Positions 9,901 to 17,808 of a stretch of DNA of 64,000 nucleotides are shown here, piece by piece. The position numbers were made by a program, and so were the translations under genes. This DNA is from Thiocapsa sp. KS1 (GTDB lineage: Bacteria > Pseudomonadota > Gammaproteobacteria > Chromatiales > Chromatiaceae), in NCBI RefSeq assembly GCF_001499735.1, contig NZ_LN848257.1:3153197-3217196 (forward strand), read 5' to 3'. The notes beneath the pieces are model-generated. The model had not been told where the DNA came from. It did no database searches and saw only the letters and a list, made by a program, of their open reading frames with translations. Position 1 is the first letter of the stretch. Every line of letters begins with the position of its first letter.

Positions 9901-10007
9901 CCGAGCTTGTAGAAGGAGCTCACCCCGGCGACCAGCACGGCGAGCATGATGAACAGGGTGACCGAGCGGTGGCGAATGGCCCAGTCGGAGAGGTTGAAAC
10001 CGCTCAT
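6918..10007 (-). CDS. RND efflux transporter, inner-membrane subunit
   Basis: A 1029-residue resistance-nodulation-division permease of normal family length. The N-terminus has the usual short cytoplasmic start and first helix (HRSVTLFIMLAVLVAGVSSF). Two large periplasmic loops separate the two halves of six helices. Helix 4 contains LMVDDAMTTID, where the acidic pair makes the proton relay of HAE-type pumps; the matching second-half helix contains MIAKNAVILID. It should work as a trimer with the adaptor encoded immediately upstream (ATGA overlap at 10004-10007) and an outer-membrane channel that is not in this window. Substrate unknown; export of drugs or fatty/organic compounds is typical. 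Confidence 0.93.
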   Translation of the reverse strand: MSGFNLSDWAIRHRSVTLFIMLAVLVAGVSSFYKLGRAEDPPFTFRTMVVKAIWPGATLDETIAQVTERLERTLQEVPNLDNLRSFTRAGTTTIFVDLVGSAQRRDVSDTWYEVRKKVGDMRHTLPQGIVGPFFNDEFGDTFGIIYAFTADGFTHRELRDTVEDVRSQLLTVPDVSKIDILGAQDEVIYIDFSVERLAGLGFDPATLIGALRAQNIVSPAGVLSTSDESIALRVSGAFGTEQDIADVTFAVGDRMLRLRDIADVRRGFTDPPQPMFRIDGEPAIGLAIAMRDGGDTLALGRNIARAIADIKADLPLGIEPRLVADQPLTVDLAINEFTTSLWQAIGIVLVISFIALGARAGTVVAITIPLTLAVVFPMMDIVDIDLQRVSLGALIIALALMVDDAMTTIDAMSRRLAVGDDKVGAATYAYTHLSFAMLIGTLVTIAGFVPIGFAQSSAGEYTFSIFAVVGIALIASWIVAMMFAPLIGMTLLRPPKAGASDKPNRTVALYRSFLTAAMRARWLTIGLTLVIFIVAIVGLGQVPRQFFPSSDRPELLVNLQLPQNASIHATERLVNEFEQILREDPDFAPEIERWSTYIGQGAIRFYLPLDVQLANPFFAQAVIVSNDIEARERLQPRLEQLLAERFPEVVGRVSPLELGPPVGWPLQYRVMGPNPTELRDIAMQLADLVAGHPGARRVNFDWMEPGRELHIRIDQDQARQLGLNSQAVATALNANISGTGITQVRDDIYLINVVARERGGQRLSVETLRSLPVSLPNGRTIPLSQFATFEYGQDYPLVWRRDRVPTLTVQADVTPGMLPETVVADLAEPIAALNATLPKGYRIELGGAVEESTESQASVFAVVPVMILLMLSLLIFQLKSFARLFMVLSLVPLGLIGVVGALLVSGKPLGFVAILGILALVGMIAKNAVILIDQIEAERAAGKTVWDAVVEASLSRFRPIMLTALSTILGMIPIAPTVFWGSMAFAIMGGLAVASLLTLVFLPTLYVTWFGGVAPSRDPTGREPHASGA

Positions 10008-11194
10008 GGCCTGTCTCCGATCGGTTCCGGGCTAGCCTCGGGGCTCGCGTCCCCGGCCGGCTCACCGAGCAGGCGGACCGCCTGACCGGGGCGCAGGGTC
10101 TGGACGCCCGCCGTCACCACCAGCTCGCCGGGCGCAAGCCCCCGGGAGATCAGCACCCGCTCCAGCTCGTAGCCGGCCACGTCGACATTGCGCAGCGCCA
10201 CGGTGCGCGACTCCGGGTCGACCGTCCAGACCGCCGGCGCACCCCCGGACGCGGTGAGCGCGGAGGTCGGGATGGCGATCCCCACCAATCCGCCGAGCCG
10301 GATGCTCCCGGTCACGGTGGAGCCGAGCCGCATAGCGGCCGGGGGATTGGCCAGCCCAACCCGAACCGTGAATGTCCGGGTGACCGGATCCGCCTGCGGC
10401 GAGACCTCGCGCACCCGGCCGGTGGTGGTGACCTTGGGGTCCGTGCTCAGTGCGACGGTCACCACGTCCTCGGCGGAGGCCGACTCCATCACGCGTGCCG
10501 GCACGTCGAAGACCGCATCGCGACCGCCCTCGCGGGCGAGCTGCACGATCATGCGCCCGGCCGCGACGACCTCGCCCGGCTCCGCCCCGCGGGCGGTGAC
10601 GATGCCCGGTCCGTCGGCGATCAGGGTCGTGAAGCCAAGCTGGTTCTCTGCCGTGCTGACCTGAGCCTCGGCCGCGGTCACCTGCGCCTGAGCCGCATCG
10701 CGCGCCTCGACCGCCCGGTCGAACTGGGAGCGGGCGACGAAGCCCCGCGGCAGCAGTGGCTCGTAGCGTTCGACCGTATTGCGCGCCTCGACCAGCCGCG
10801 CCATGGCGGCGGCCAGATTCGCCCGCGCCGCGTCGACGGCGTGACGCTCGTTGACCCCGTCGAGGCGGGCCACGACCTGCCCCGCCCGCACCTCGTCGCC
10901 GACATTGACGGTGCGCTCGATCAACTGTCCGCCGACCCGGAAGGCCAGGCTCACGTCATCTTGGGCCTGGACGTTGCCGGTGAGGGTGACCGTCTCGCCG
11001 CCCGGCAGCTCCTCGGCCGTGATGACCCTGACCGGGCGGATGGGCTCGGCGATGGGTTGCAACTCTTCGGCCGGCTGGCACGCGGTGAGCAGCACGAGGA
11101 TCGCCGGGAGCACGACGGCACGGGCCAAGGATGCGCCGGTCCCGAAGGCCGGGCGCGTCGTGTCGCCGCGCGGGGATGAGGTCAAGACTTCCAC
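10004..11194 (-). CDS. RND periplasmic adaptor lipoprotein (MFP)
   Basis: A membrane-fusion protein of about 396 residues. A hydrophobic segment ends in LLTACQ, a lipobox with Cys39, so it is probably anchored in the inner-membrane outer leaflet. A barrel-sandwich half (GGQLIERTVNVGDEVRAGQ), a long alpha-hairpin (residues about 110-175) and the second half-motif follow. I chose the GTG at 11194 because GGAG stands 8 nt before it; an in-frame ATG at 11245 would add 17 residues. The stop overlaps the start of the RND pump gene by 4 nt, so the two form one operon. Confidence 0.9.
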   Translation of the reverse strand: MEVLTSSPRGDTTRPAFGTGASLARAVVLPAILVLLTACQPAEELQPIAEPIRPVRVITAEELPGGETVTLTGNVQAQDDVSLAFRVGGQLIERTVNVGDEVRAGQVVARLDGVNERHAVDAARANLAAAMARLVEARNTVERYEPLLPRGFVARSQFDRAVEARDAAQAQVTAAEAQVSTAENQLGFTTLIADGPGIVTARGAEPGEVVAAGRMIVQLAREGGRDAVFDVPARVMESASAEDVVTVALSTDPKVTTTGRVREVSPQADPVTRTFTVRVGLANPPAAMRLGSTVTGSIRLGGLVGIAIPTSALTASGGAPAVWTVDPESRTVALRNVDVAGYELERVLISRGLAPGELVVTAGVQTLRPGQAVRLLGEPAGDASPEASPEPIGDRP

Positions 11195-11432
11195 AAAGGC
11201 ATCTCCGGTTGAATTTGAAGAGTGAACGGCGATCCCGGACGGCATTCCCCAAACATGAAATGATGATCAAGGAAGGTGTCGGCGCGAACAAGCGCAAATT
11301 GACCGGAATCCCGGACCCTGACGGTCGTGGATGACCCCGGAGAAGCGGCGATCGCGACGGTGACCGCAGTCACCGCAATCAGCGTCGCCGGGAGCAGTTC
11401 CTTCCGCGGAAAACGCCGATGCTCACGAGCGC

Positions 11433-12899
11433 TCAAAATGACCCGAATGCTGTCCCGAGCAGGATGACGGCGCCGAGGGCAATGATGGCGCCGACGATGG
11501 CGACCATGACGATGTCGAGATAGCTCTCCTTGTGGGTCGCGCCGCAGACGGCAAGCAAGGTCACCACGGCGCCGTTGTGCGGGAGGCTGTCCAGGGTGCC
11601 GGCGCCGATCACCGCCACCCGATGCATCAGCGCCGGGTCGATCCCGAGCTCGGCGGCGAGCTGCATGTAGGTCGGCCCCAGGGCCTCCAGTGCAATGGTC
11701 AGACCGCCGGAGGCCGAGCCGGTGAGCGCGGCCAGGACGTTCGTGGAGACCGCGAGCGAGACCAGAGGACCGCCCTCGATCCCGAGCACCCAGTCGCGCA
11801 CCAGCTCGAAGGCCGGCATGGCGGCGACGACGGTACCGAATCCGACGAGACAGCCGACGCTGATCACCGGCAGAACCGAGGCGTTGAGACCCGCGTCCAC
11901 GGTCTCGCGCAACCGCGGCAGGCGGCGCCAGTTCAGCGTGAGCAGTGTAAGGATCGCGGCCAGCAGGGCGACGATCACCGACCAGATCCCGCCGACCGCC
12001 GACGGCGAAGTTGGACCCCAACGCTCTTCGGCGAGATAGCTCAGATCCAGGTTGGGCAGAACCAGAAAGCTCATCGCCAGATTGACCGTGACGACCACCA
12101 GCAAAGGCAGAAAGGCGACGAAGGCCGGGGGCAAATCCGGGCTGACCTGGCCCTGCCGAACCTCGGGCGGGTCGAAGCTCCCGGCGACGGTAGCGCGCTC
12201 GCGCACCAGCGGATCCCCGGCCGCGACGGTCGCGGCCTGATCCGGGATCGCGACCGCGGCGCTCTCGTATCCGATGCCGCCGCGGCGCGCCGACGCCTCG
12301 CCCCGCCCCAGCCACCAGAGCCCGAACAGCAGCATGATGGCCGCGGCGATCAAACCGAGACCGGGCGCCGCGAAGGGCGTGGTCCCGAAAAAGGGCATGG
12401 GGATAGCGTTCTGGACCGCGGGCGTGCCGGGGAGCGCGGTCATGGTGAAGGTCGAGGTTCCGAGTGCAATGGCCGCGGGGATCAAGCGGCGCGGGATGTT
12501 CGCATCCCGGAACAGCGTCTGAGCCATGGGCACCAACACGAAAAAGGCGACAAACAGGCTCACGCCGCCATAGGTCACCATGGCGCCGGCGAGCACCACC
12601 GCCAGGATGGCCCGCCGTGCGCCGAGACGCTCGCCCATGAAACGCGCGACGGACTGAACCGAGCCGCTGTCCTCCATCAGCTTGCCGAAGAGCGCACCGA
12701 GCAGGAAGATCGGAAAAAATTGGGCGACGAATCCGACCGTGCCGGTCATGAAGGTCTGGGTCCAGTGCGCCAAGAGCGGCTCGCCCGCGAACAGGGCGGC
12801 AACCAGGGCGGCAGCGGGGGCCAACAGCAGGACACTCCATCCGCGATAGGCAAAGCCAATAAGGAGCGCGAGCCCCAACAGAATACCAACGAGACCCAT
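11433..12899 (-). CDS. GntP/CitMHS-type organic anion permease
   Basis: A 488-residue membrane protein with about 12-13 helices and the layout of the GntP superfamily: two repeated halves with the conserved GTSTFTMTALPGTPAVQN (first half) and the second-half TGSASGGLTIALEA and GTLDSLPHNGAVVTLL loops. Family members import gluconate, citrate or related hydroxy acids with protons. The ATG at 12899 has GGAGGG 9 nt upstream; the longer frame would need a TTG. No sugar-acid kinase or dehydrogenase is adjacent, so the substrate is open. Divergent from the patatin gene with 58 nt between starts. Confidence 0.85.
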   Translation of the reverse strand: MGLVGILLGLALLIGFAYRGWSVLLLAPAAALVAALFAGEPLLAHWTQTFMTGTVGFVAQFFPIFLLGALFGKLMEDSGSVQSVARFMGERLGARRAILAVVLAGAMVTYGGVSLFVAFFVLVPMAQTLFRDANIPRRLIPAAIALGTSTFTMTALPGTPAVQNAIPMPFFGTTPFAAPGLGLIAAAIMLLFGLWWLGRGEASARRGGIGYESAAVAIPDQAATVAAGDPLVRERATVAGSFDPPEVRQGQVSPDLPPAFVAFLPLLVVVTVNLAMSFLVLPNLDLSYLAEERWGPTSPSAVGGIWSVIVALLAAILTLLTLNWRRLPRLRETVDAGLNASVLPVISVGCLVGFGTVVAAMPAFELVRDWVLGIEGGPLVSLAVSTNVLAALTGSASGGLTIALEALGPTYMQLAAELGIDPALMHRVAVIGAGTLDSLPHNGAVVTLLAVCGATHKESYLDIVMVAIVGAIIALGAVILLGTAFGSF

Positions 12900-12957
12900 G
12901 ACGAGAGCGCCCTCCAACAGGCTGTTCGGAAGTTCGCCCGGAGTTTATCATCGCCGA

Positions 12958-14067
12958 ATGAATCGATCCTCGAATCCCGGCGTGACACAATCCCTTTCGA
13001 AAAAAATCGACCTCGGCCTCCAGGGCGGCGGCGCACATGGCGCCTTCACTTGGGGCGTGCTCGACCGTTTGCTTGCCGAGGAGCGCATCGAGATCGAAGG
13101 CATTAGCGGCACCTCGGCCGGGGCGATGAACGCCGTGGTTGTGGCGGACGGCCTGGCCGCCGGCGGACGCGAGGGGGCGCGCGAAGCACTCTCGCGTTTT
13201 TGGCGCGCGGTCAGCAACGCCGGACGGAACAGCCCGATTCAGCGCACCTGGCTCGACCAGATGCTCGGCCGCTGGACGCTCGACTTCTCGCCGGGCTTCC
13301 TGACCATGGACCTGCTGAGCAGGCTGGTCTCGCCCTACGAGATGAACCCGCTCAATATCAACCCGTTGCGTGACCTGCTGGCGGGCAATGTCGATTTTGA
13401 TCGCGTCAACCGCTGCGATCCGCTGAAGCTCTTCATCAGCGCCACCAATGTCCGCACCGGCCGTCCGCACGTCTTCAAGAAGCCGAACATCACGGTCGAT
13501 TCGGTCATGGCCTCGGCCTGCCTGCCGCTGATGTTCCAGGCGGTTGAGATCGACGGGGAAGCCTACTGGGACGGCGGCTTCATGGGCAACCCGGTCCTCT
13601 ACCCGCTGATCGAGGAGACCGCCGCGCGCGATCTCGTCATCGTGCAGATCAACCCTCTGGTGCGCGAGAGCCTGCCCCGCACCGCGCGCGACATCCTCAA
13701 TCGAATCAACGAAATCGACTTCAACTCAAGCCTGGTGAAGGATCTGCGCGCGATCCTGATGCTCAAGCTGCTGGGCAGCGCCCCGGAGCACCAGGACGAG
13801 CGCCTGCGCGATCTGGCCATTCACCGCATCCACGCCGAGCAGGAGCTGATCGATCTGGGCGTGTCCTCGAAGATGAACGCCGAATGGGCGTTCCTTGAGT
13901 ACCTGCACGACATCGGCTGGCGCACTGCCGACGCCTGGATCACCGAGCGCTGGGACGACCTGGGCGTACGCTCAACCTATCCACTGGAGCATGTGCTCTG
14001 GGGCCTGGACAGCATGATGCGGGACGCCGCCGATGCAGCGACCGCTCCGTCCGATCCCGCGCCTTAG
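12958..14067 (+). CDS. patatin-like phospholipase
   Basis: A 369-residue patatin-domain lipase. The glycine-rich oxyanion loop QGGGAHGAF comes first, then the nucleophile elbow GTSAG, and the catalytic Asp in DGGFMGNP, so the Ser-Asp dyad is complete. There is no signal peptide, so it acts in the cytoplasm or at the membrane as in other short bacterial patatins; C-terminal residues 290-369 are helical. The ATG at 12958 gives the usual 20-residue lead before the first patatin strand. Its TAG stop overlaps the stop of the convergent pldA gene, placing two different phospholipase types tail to tail. Confidence 0.88.
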   Translation: MNRSSNPGVTQSLSKKIDLGLQGGGAHGAFTWGVLDRLLAEERIEIEGISGTSAGAMNAVVVADGLAAGGREGAREALSRFWRAVSNAGRNSPIQRTWLDQMLGRWTLDFSPGFLTMDLLSRLVSPYEMNPLNINPLRDLLAGNVDFDRVNRCDPLKLFISATNVRTGRPHVFKKPNITVDSVMASACLPLMFQAVEIDGEAYWDGGFMGNPVLYPLIEETAARDLVIVQINPLVRESLPRTARDILNRINEIDFNSSLVKDLRAILMLKLLGSAPEHQDERLRDLAIHRIHAEQELIDLGVSSKMNAEWAFLEYLHDIGWRTADAWITERWDDLGVRSTYPLEHVLWGLDSMMRDAADAATAPSDPAP

Positions 14068-15137
14068 AGAATGTCGTTCAGGGCCATACCGATTCCGATC
14101 GTATTCTGCTTCCAGTTATAGTCGATCAGGCTGTCGCCGTAGCCGGTAAAGGCGCGGACATAGACCCGCAAGGGTCCGAGCACTTGCGGCGACATCCAGG
14201 TCAACTGGGCGGCGCCCTTGTCGGTGCTCGGATTGCCGCGCCCCATGAGGGTGAAGCTGTGATCGCGCCACGTGTAGAAGGCCGTGATATCGCCGTAGCC
14301 GTAGTAGTCCGTGATGTCCGGGTTGTCGTCGTCGGAGTCGCCTTCGTCGATGCGCACCCAGGGCCGCAAGACCAGCGCAAAATTGCCCCTTTCGATGCCG
14401 ATCGAGGCAATGATGCGGTCCCAACTGCGTGAGATGGGATCGGAGCGACCGTTGGATTGATGGTTGTAGCCGACGTTGAGCAGGCGCCAATCAAAGCCGC
14501 CGAAGCTGATGTCGGGCCGGTAGCTCACCATCAGCTCCGGCATGAAATTGGTCTCGCGAAAGGGACGCGAGATCTTGTCGTTGTAGACCTGCCATTGGCT
14601 CATCTGGGAGTAAGCGGCCCAGAGTCCCCAGCGTCGATCATCCGTCGACCACATCCGGAACTTGAAGCTGAGCTGAAAGCGCGCCTCGGTGGTGTCCAGG
14701 TCCTGATCCTCGGCTTCGAGGGCATCGAACAACGGCGAGAACGGCCGGTTGTTGATGCGGTTGGTGAAGTTGCCGATCAGAAGATAGTTGGGGTTGTAGG
14801 GACTGATGTCGAAAGGGTTTGATCCTGGATCGAAGGCCCATGCCTTGTCGATCAGCGAGGTCTCCGCGGGGGTTCGGCTCGCGACGGCGCTCGGCGTGTC
14901 GCCGCCCGACAGGGGTGCCGCGGGTGCGGCCATCGCGGTGCGCTCCGGGACCGCGTCACCGGAGGTCTGGGCGACGACGGGAAGGCGACCGCTGGCCCGG
15001 TCATAGCAGGCGAGCCGCGCCTGATCGGCCTGGATCGCCGCGCAATCGGCGATGCTCGGGGGCGAGCCCTGCGCACATGCGAAGCCGCCCTGCGCCAAGC
15101 CCAACGCAAACAGCAGGCCCGCAGCCGACGAGGGCAT
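14064..15137 (-). CDS. pldA: outer membrane phospholipase A (OMPLA)
   Basis: A 357-residue outer-membrane phospholipase A1. After a signal peptide (MPSSAAGLLFALGLAQGGFACAQ region), a short N-terminal segment with two Cys and a Pro/Ala-rich linker lead into the 12-stranded barrel from about residue 110. The family signature is intact: YNHQSNGRSDPISRSWDR gives the catalytic His and Ser. Calcium-dependent dimers of this enzyme hydrolyse misplaced phospholipids in the outer leaflet. The ATG at 15137 has AAAGGA 6 nt upstream. It ends with a partly overlapping stop against the patatin gene. Confidence 0.9.
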   Translation of the reverse strand: MPSSAAGLLFALGLAQGGFACAQGSPPSIADCAAIQADQARLACYDRASGRLPVVAQTSGDAVPERTAMAAPAAPLSGGDTPSAVASRTPAETSLIDKAWAFDPGSNPFDISPYNPNYLLIGNFTNRINNRPFSPLFDALEAEDQDLDTTEARFQLSFKFRMWSTDDRRWGLWAAYSQMSQWQVYNDKISRPFRETNFMPELMVSYRPDISFGGFDWRLLNVGYNHQSNGRSDPISRSWDRIIASIGIERGNFALVLRPWVRIDEGDSDDDNPDITDYYGYGDITAFYTWRDHSFTLMGRGNPSTDKGAAQLTWMSPQVLGPLRVYVRAFTGYGDSLIDYNWKQNTIGIGMALNDIL

Positions 15138-15243
15138 GCCGAGTCCTTTCGCTGTGCTGAAATCGACCACGCCGCGGCTCTCCTTTGATGAACTGATCGA
15201 GCGTCCGAGTGTAACCGAATCGACACCCCGACCGACCTCGGCC

Positions 15244-15771
15244 TTAGGTCTGCATCCGCGCCAATCCCAGCACATAGAGTGCCCCCACCGTCAACTGCAC
15301 GACGGCAATCGGCAGGCCGATCCGCAGGAACTGCATGAAGGTCACCCGCCGACCCCGAGCAGAGCAGATCCCGACGGCAACGACATTGGCAGAGGCGCCG
15401 ATCAATGTGGCGTTGCCGCCCAGGGTACCGCCGAACATCATGGCGACGAACACCGGCATGACGGCGTTCGGCCATTCCGTGAACCCTCTCGCCAAGGCAA
15501 TCTCCGGGACCAGCTCGGCCGCGACCAGATAGCCCGTGATCATCACGAGTGCCGCCGAGACCACCGGGATGTTTGCCAGCAAGCTCGACAGGATTCCGAT
15601 CCCGGCCAGGGACAAGAGCGCCACCGGCACGACATCGGACCCGAACCGGTCATAGAGCTGGATCGACAGCCCTTGCAGCAGCTCCGTCTTGATGAAGCCC
15701 AGGACGGTCGCGAAGGTCCTTCTCGTGTCGAGATTCAGTCTGGGCCAGCCGCGATTAGAATCACCGCCCAA
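15244..15771 (-). pseudogene. C-terminal fragment of an ArsB/NhaD-type permease
   Basis: About 150 residues that match only the last third of an ion-transporter-superfamily permease: a helix with SLLANIPVVSAALVMITGYL and the hallmark GGTLGGNATLIGASANVVAVGI loop, then a final helix. Complete members are 400 residues or more. The frame opens with a TTG at 15771 and has no ATG, no ribosome site and no N-terminal helices. The missing part is not upstream, where the next gene starts at 15865 on the other strand. I read it as a deletion remnant. Confidence 0.7.
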
Positions 15772-15864
15772 CCCGATTCAAGCGCTGGTCCGGCTCGATC
15801 TCGGGATGCTATGGTCCACGCCGTTTCCTCAATCACCTCACCATACCCTCCAGGAGTGTTTCCG

Positions 15865-16767
15865 ATGCCAGCGCCTTGCCTCGCCCGTGTCGCCTGTGCC
15901 GCCATGCTGTCGACCGGGGTTGCCGCGGTCTCCATGGCGCAAGTGCCTCCGGGTGTCAGCTTTTCCGTCGCTCCGGTCGTTCAATTCGACAGCGATCTGG
16001 ACTCCGGCGGCGATGCCGCCTATGCCGCGGTACTCATGTCGCTCGGAACGAATTGGGCGCTCGATGAACAGTCGTCTCTAGGCGTACGGCTGCGCCTCGA
16101 CTACGAGGATTGGGATTTCGACAAGCCACTCGGATTCGGCGGCGCGCAGCCTTGGGACAGACTCTACCGAGCGGGTGTCTCCGTACCTTACGGTTTCACG
16201 ACCGAGGGCGGCTGGCGGCTGGGCCTGACACCGACGCTCGAGTATGCCGGCGAATCCGGCGCGAGCTTCTCCGACGCGCTGGAATACGGCGCCACGGCCT
16301 CGGTATCACGCGCCGTGCGGCCCGATCTGACCCTCGGCCTGGGCGTCGGCGTCTTCGAGCGCATCGAGGAGACGAGTGCCTTCCCCTTCCTGATCATCGA
16401 CTGGCGGATCAACGATCGCTTGCGCCTCACCAACCCCTTCCCGGCCGGCCCGGCCGGTCCGGCGGGGTTGGAGCTGTCCTATGCGCTCGATTCGGGCTGG
16501 ACCGCAGGCGTGGGCGCGGCCTACCGCTCCTATCGCTTTCGACTCGACGCCGACGGCCCCTTCCCCGACGGCGTCGGCGAGCACCGATTCATCCCCGTCT
16601 TCGTCCAGCTCGGGCGCGACCTGACCGAGAACCTGAGCTTCAAGCTCTACGCCGGGGCGGCGACCGGGACCACCCTAAGGGTCGAGGACGAGAAGGGTCG
16701 ACGGCTTTTCGAGGAGGACCAGGATCCGGCGGCGATGCTGGGGGTGTCTTTGATCGGGCGTTTCTGA
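15865..16767 (+). CDS. outer-membrane beta-barrel protein, function unknown
   Basis: A 300-residue exported protein. The signal peptide (residues 1-25, ending SMAQ) is followed by alternating-hydrophobicity strands typical of a beta barrel, and the last residue is Phe (SLIGRF), the usual BAM recognition end. It has no recognisable enzyme motif. Internal periodic strands such as LGVRLRLDYEDWDF and GLGVGVFERIEE suggest an 8-12-stranded porin-like or DUF6268-like barrel. The ATG at 15865 has AGGAG about 9 nt upstream. The stop is followed within 3 nt by an 83-bp inverted-end element. Confidence 0.7.
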   Translation: MPAPCLARVACAAMLSTGVAAVSMAQVPPGVSFSVAPVVQFDSDLDSGGDAAYAAVLMSLGTNWALDEQSSLGVRLRLDYEDWDFDKPLGFGGAQPWDRLYRAGVSVPYGFTTEGGWRLGLTPTLEYAGESGASFSDALEYGATASVSRAVRPDLTLGLGVGVFERIEETSAFPFLIIDWRINDRLRLTNPFPAGPAGPAGLELSYALDSGWTAGVGAAYRSYRFRLDADGPFPDGVGEHRFIPVFVQLGRDLTENLSFKLYAGAATGTTLRVEDEKGRRLFEEDQDPAAMLGVSLIGRF

Positions 16768-16770
16768 AGC

Positions 16771-16853
16771 TAAACCGCGTCCTTTGGGGTAGGCGCTGTG
16801 GCGTTTTGGTCCGGGGTTGCGGGTTCTTGGAGCCTTTGCGGGGACGCGGTTTA
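16771..16853. repeat. 84-bp-class inverted-end element, copy A
   Basis: TAAACCGCGTCC (16771-16782) and its perfect complement GGACGCGGTTTA (16842-16853) enclose a 59-bp core. It begins 3 nt after the stop of the beta-barrel gene. No transposase and no target duplication beyond a possible TA are visible. Four related elements occur at 31903, 37198, 49419 and 54874. Confidence 0.8.
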
Positions 16854-16998
16854 GGTGATTTTCGGGTTTGGGTTGGTGGTTCGAGGGTCGATCCGGAACG
16901 GCTGGTCGTGGGGCCAGGGTGAAGAGGTCGACTGCAAGTCGACTATCCCGGGGAGGGGCGGCTGTTTCAACGGCGAGCGTGGGCGACGCCTTCGGGCA

Positions 16999-17619
16999 TC
17001 AGCCCCTTTCATCGCCCCGCAAGGCGTCGCGATAGCCGCGGATCGCTTGCGAGGTAGTCGGCTCGTCGATGAAACGCATCAGGAGCGGCAGATCCAATCC
17101 GGGCAGGACCTGGCTCTCGCTCACCGGCTCGTAACGCTCGCCACGTAGACAGTAGGGTTGGATGAGACCCTGGCGCCAGTACCAGACCTCGGCGACGCCG
17201 AGCTGGCGGTAGATCTCGAGCTTGTCGATACGGCCGTGGGTCCAAACGACCTCGATGGCGAGATGCGGACGCTCCGCCGCCTCGGTCCCGAAGACATAGC
17301 ACTCGTCCGGCTCGGCACCGCGGTTGCGCGCCTTGTCCATGAGTGTCCACGAGCCGTAGGTCGAGAAGACGATGTCGCGCTCCAGGCAATAGGTCTCGAC
17401 CAGGCAGCCGATCAGGGACTTGATGCTTTCGTGGGTTTGGGATGGGCTCATGATCTCGACCTCTCCTTCCAGGTAGGCGATCCGCGGGGCGGAATGATCG
17501 CCGCGCATCACGAGCAGGCGCTCGTAGTCATCCCAGCTCACGCCGGAGAAATGGATGATGCCATCCTGGGACGGTTCGGGGTCGGGTTGCCGATATCGGG
17601 CCTGACTGGACATGGACAT
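16999..17619 (-). CDS. Uma2 family (DUF820) endonuclease-like protein
   Basis: A 206-residue Uma2-type protein. The nuclease-fold residues are visible in APRIAYLEGEVEIMSPSQTHE, the paired AEPDECYVFG strand (Asp), and HLAIEVVWTHGRIDKLEIYR (Glu-Val and the Lys-containing helix), followed by VAEVWYWRQ. It belongs to a different subgroup from the copy at 5350-5934 (the ESIK and TYGSWTLMDK regions are not shared). Function of the family in the cell is not established. It is divergent from the four-gene transporter/receptor unit that begins at 17809. Confidence 0.85.
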   Translation of the reverse strand: MSMSSQARYRQPDPEPSQDGIIHFSGVSWDDYERLLVMRGDHSAPRIAYLEGEVEIMSPSQTHESIKSLIGCLVETYCLERDIVFSTYGSWTLMDKARNRGAEPDECYVFGTEAAERPHLAIEVVWTHGRIDKLEIYRQLGVAEVWYWRQGLIQPYCLRGERYEPVSESQVLPGLDLPLLMRFIDEPTTSQAIRGYRDALRGDERG

Positions 17620-17808
17620 AGGGTTTGGTCTCCGATGCCGATCGGTTCATACCGCGTACATCGCCAGCGACGCTCGCACGGGAGTGCGTGCGAGATCCAT
17701 GGCCGTTTCCGATAGGATAAACGCTTTTCGGGTCGGAGCGCGGGGCGCCGGACCCGAGGCGCCAGCTCGCCCGGCCGGTCACGGGTCGCGGCACGACGGG
17801 GAAACGGC

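Noticed and set aside
7848..10085. 745-residue open frame opposite the RND pump
   Set aside because: Composition (Asp/Gly/His/Arg-rich, no hydrophobic pattern) is that of an antisense shadow, and the RND frame on the other strand is a full, well-conserved gene.
11532..13106. 524-residue open frame opposite the GntP permease
   Set aside because: Low-complexity hydrophilic antisense frame; the minus-strand permease explains the region.
14064..16767. 571-residue plus-strand frame beginning at 15052
   Set aside because: The first 270 codons are antisense to pldA and the permease fragment; the real gene starts at the ATG at 15865 with its ribosome site and signal peptide.
16927..16943. GTCGACT-GCA-AGTCGAC hairpin
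   Set aside because: A single short stem with no second copy or position that suggests function; a similar word near 36634 (GGACTGCAAGTCC) looks coincidental.
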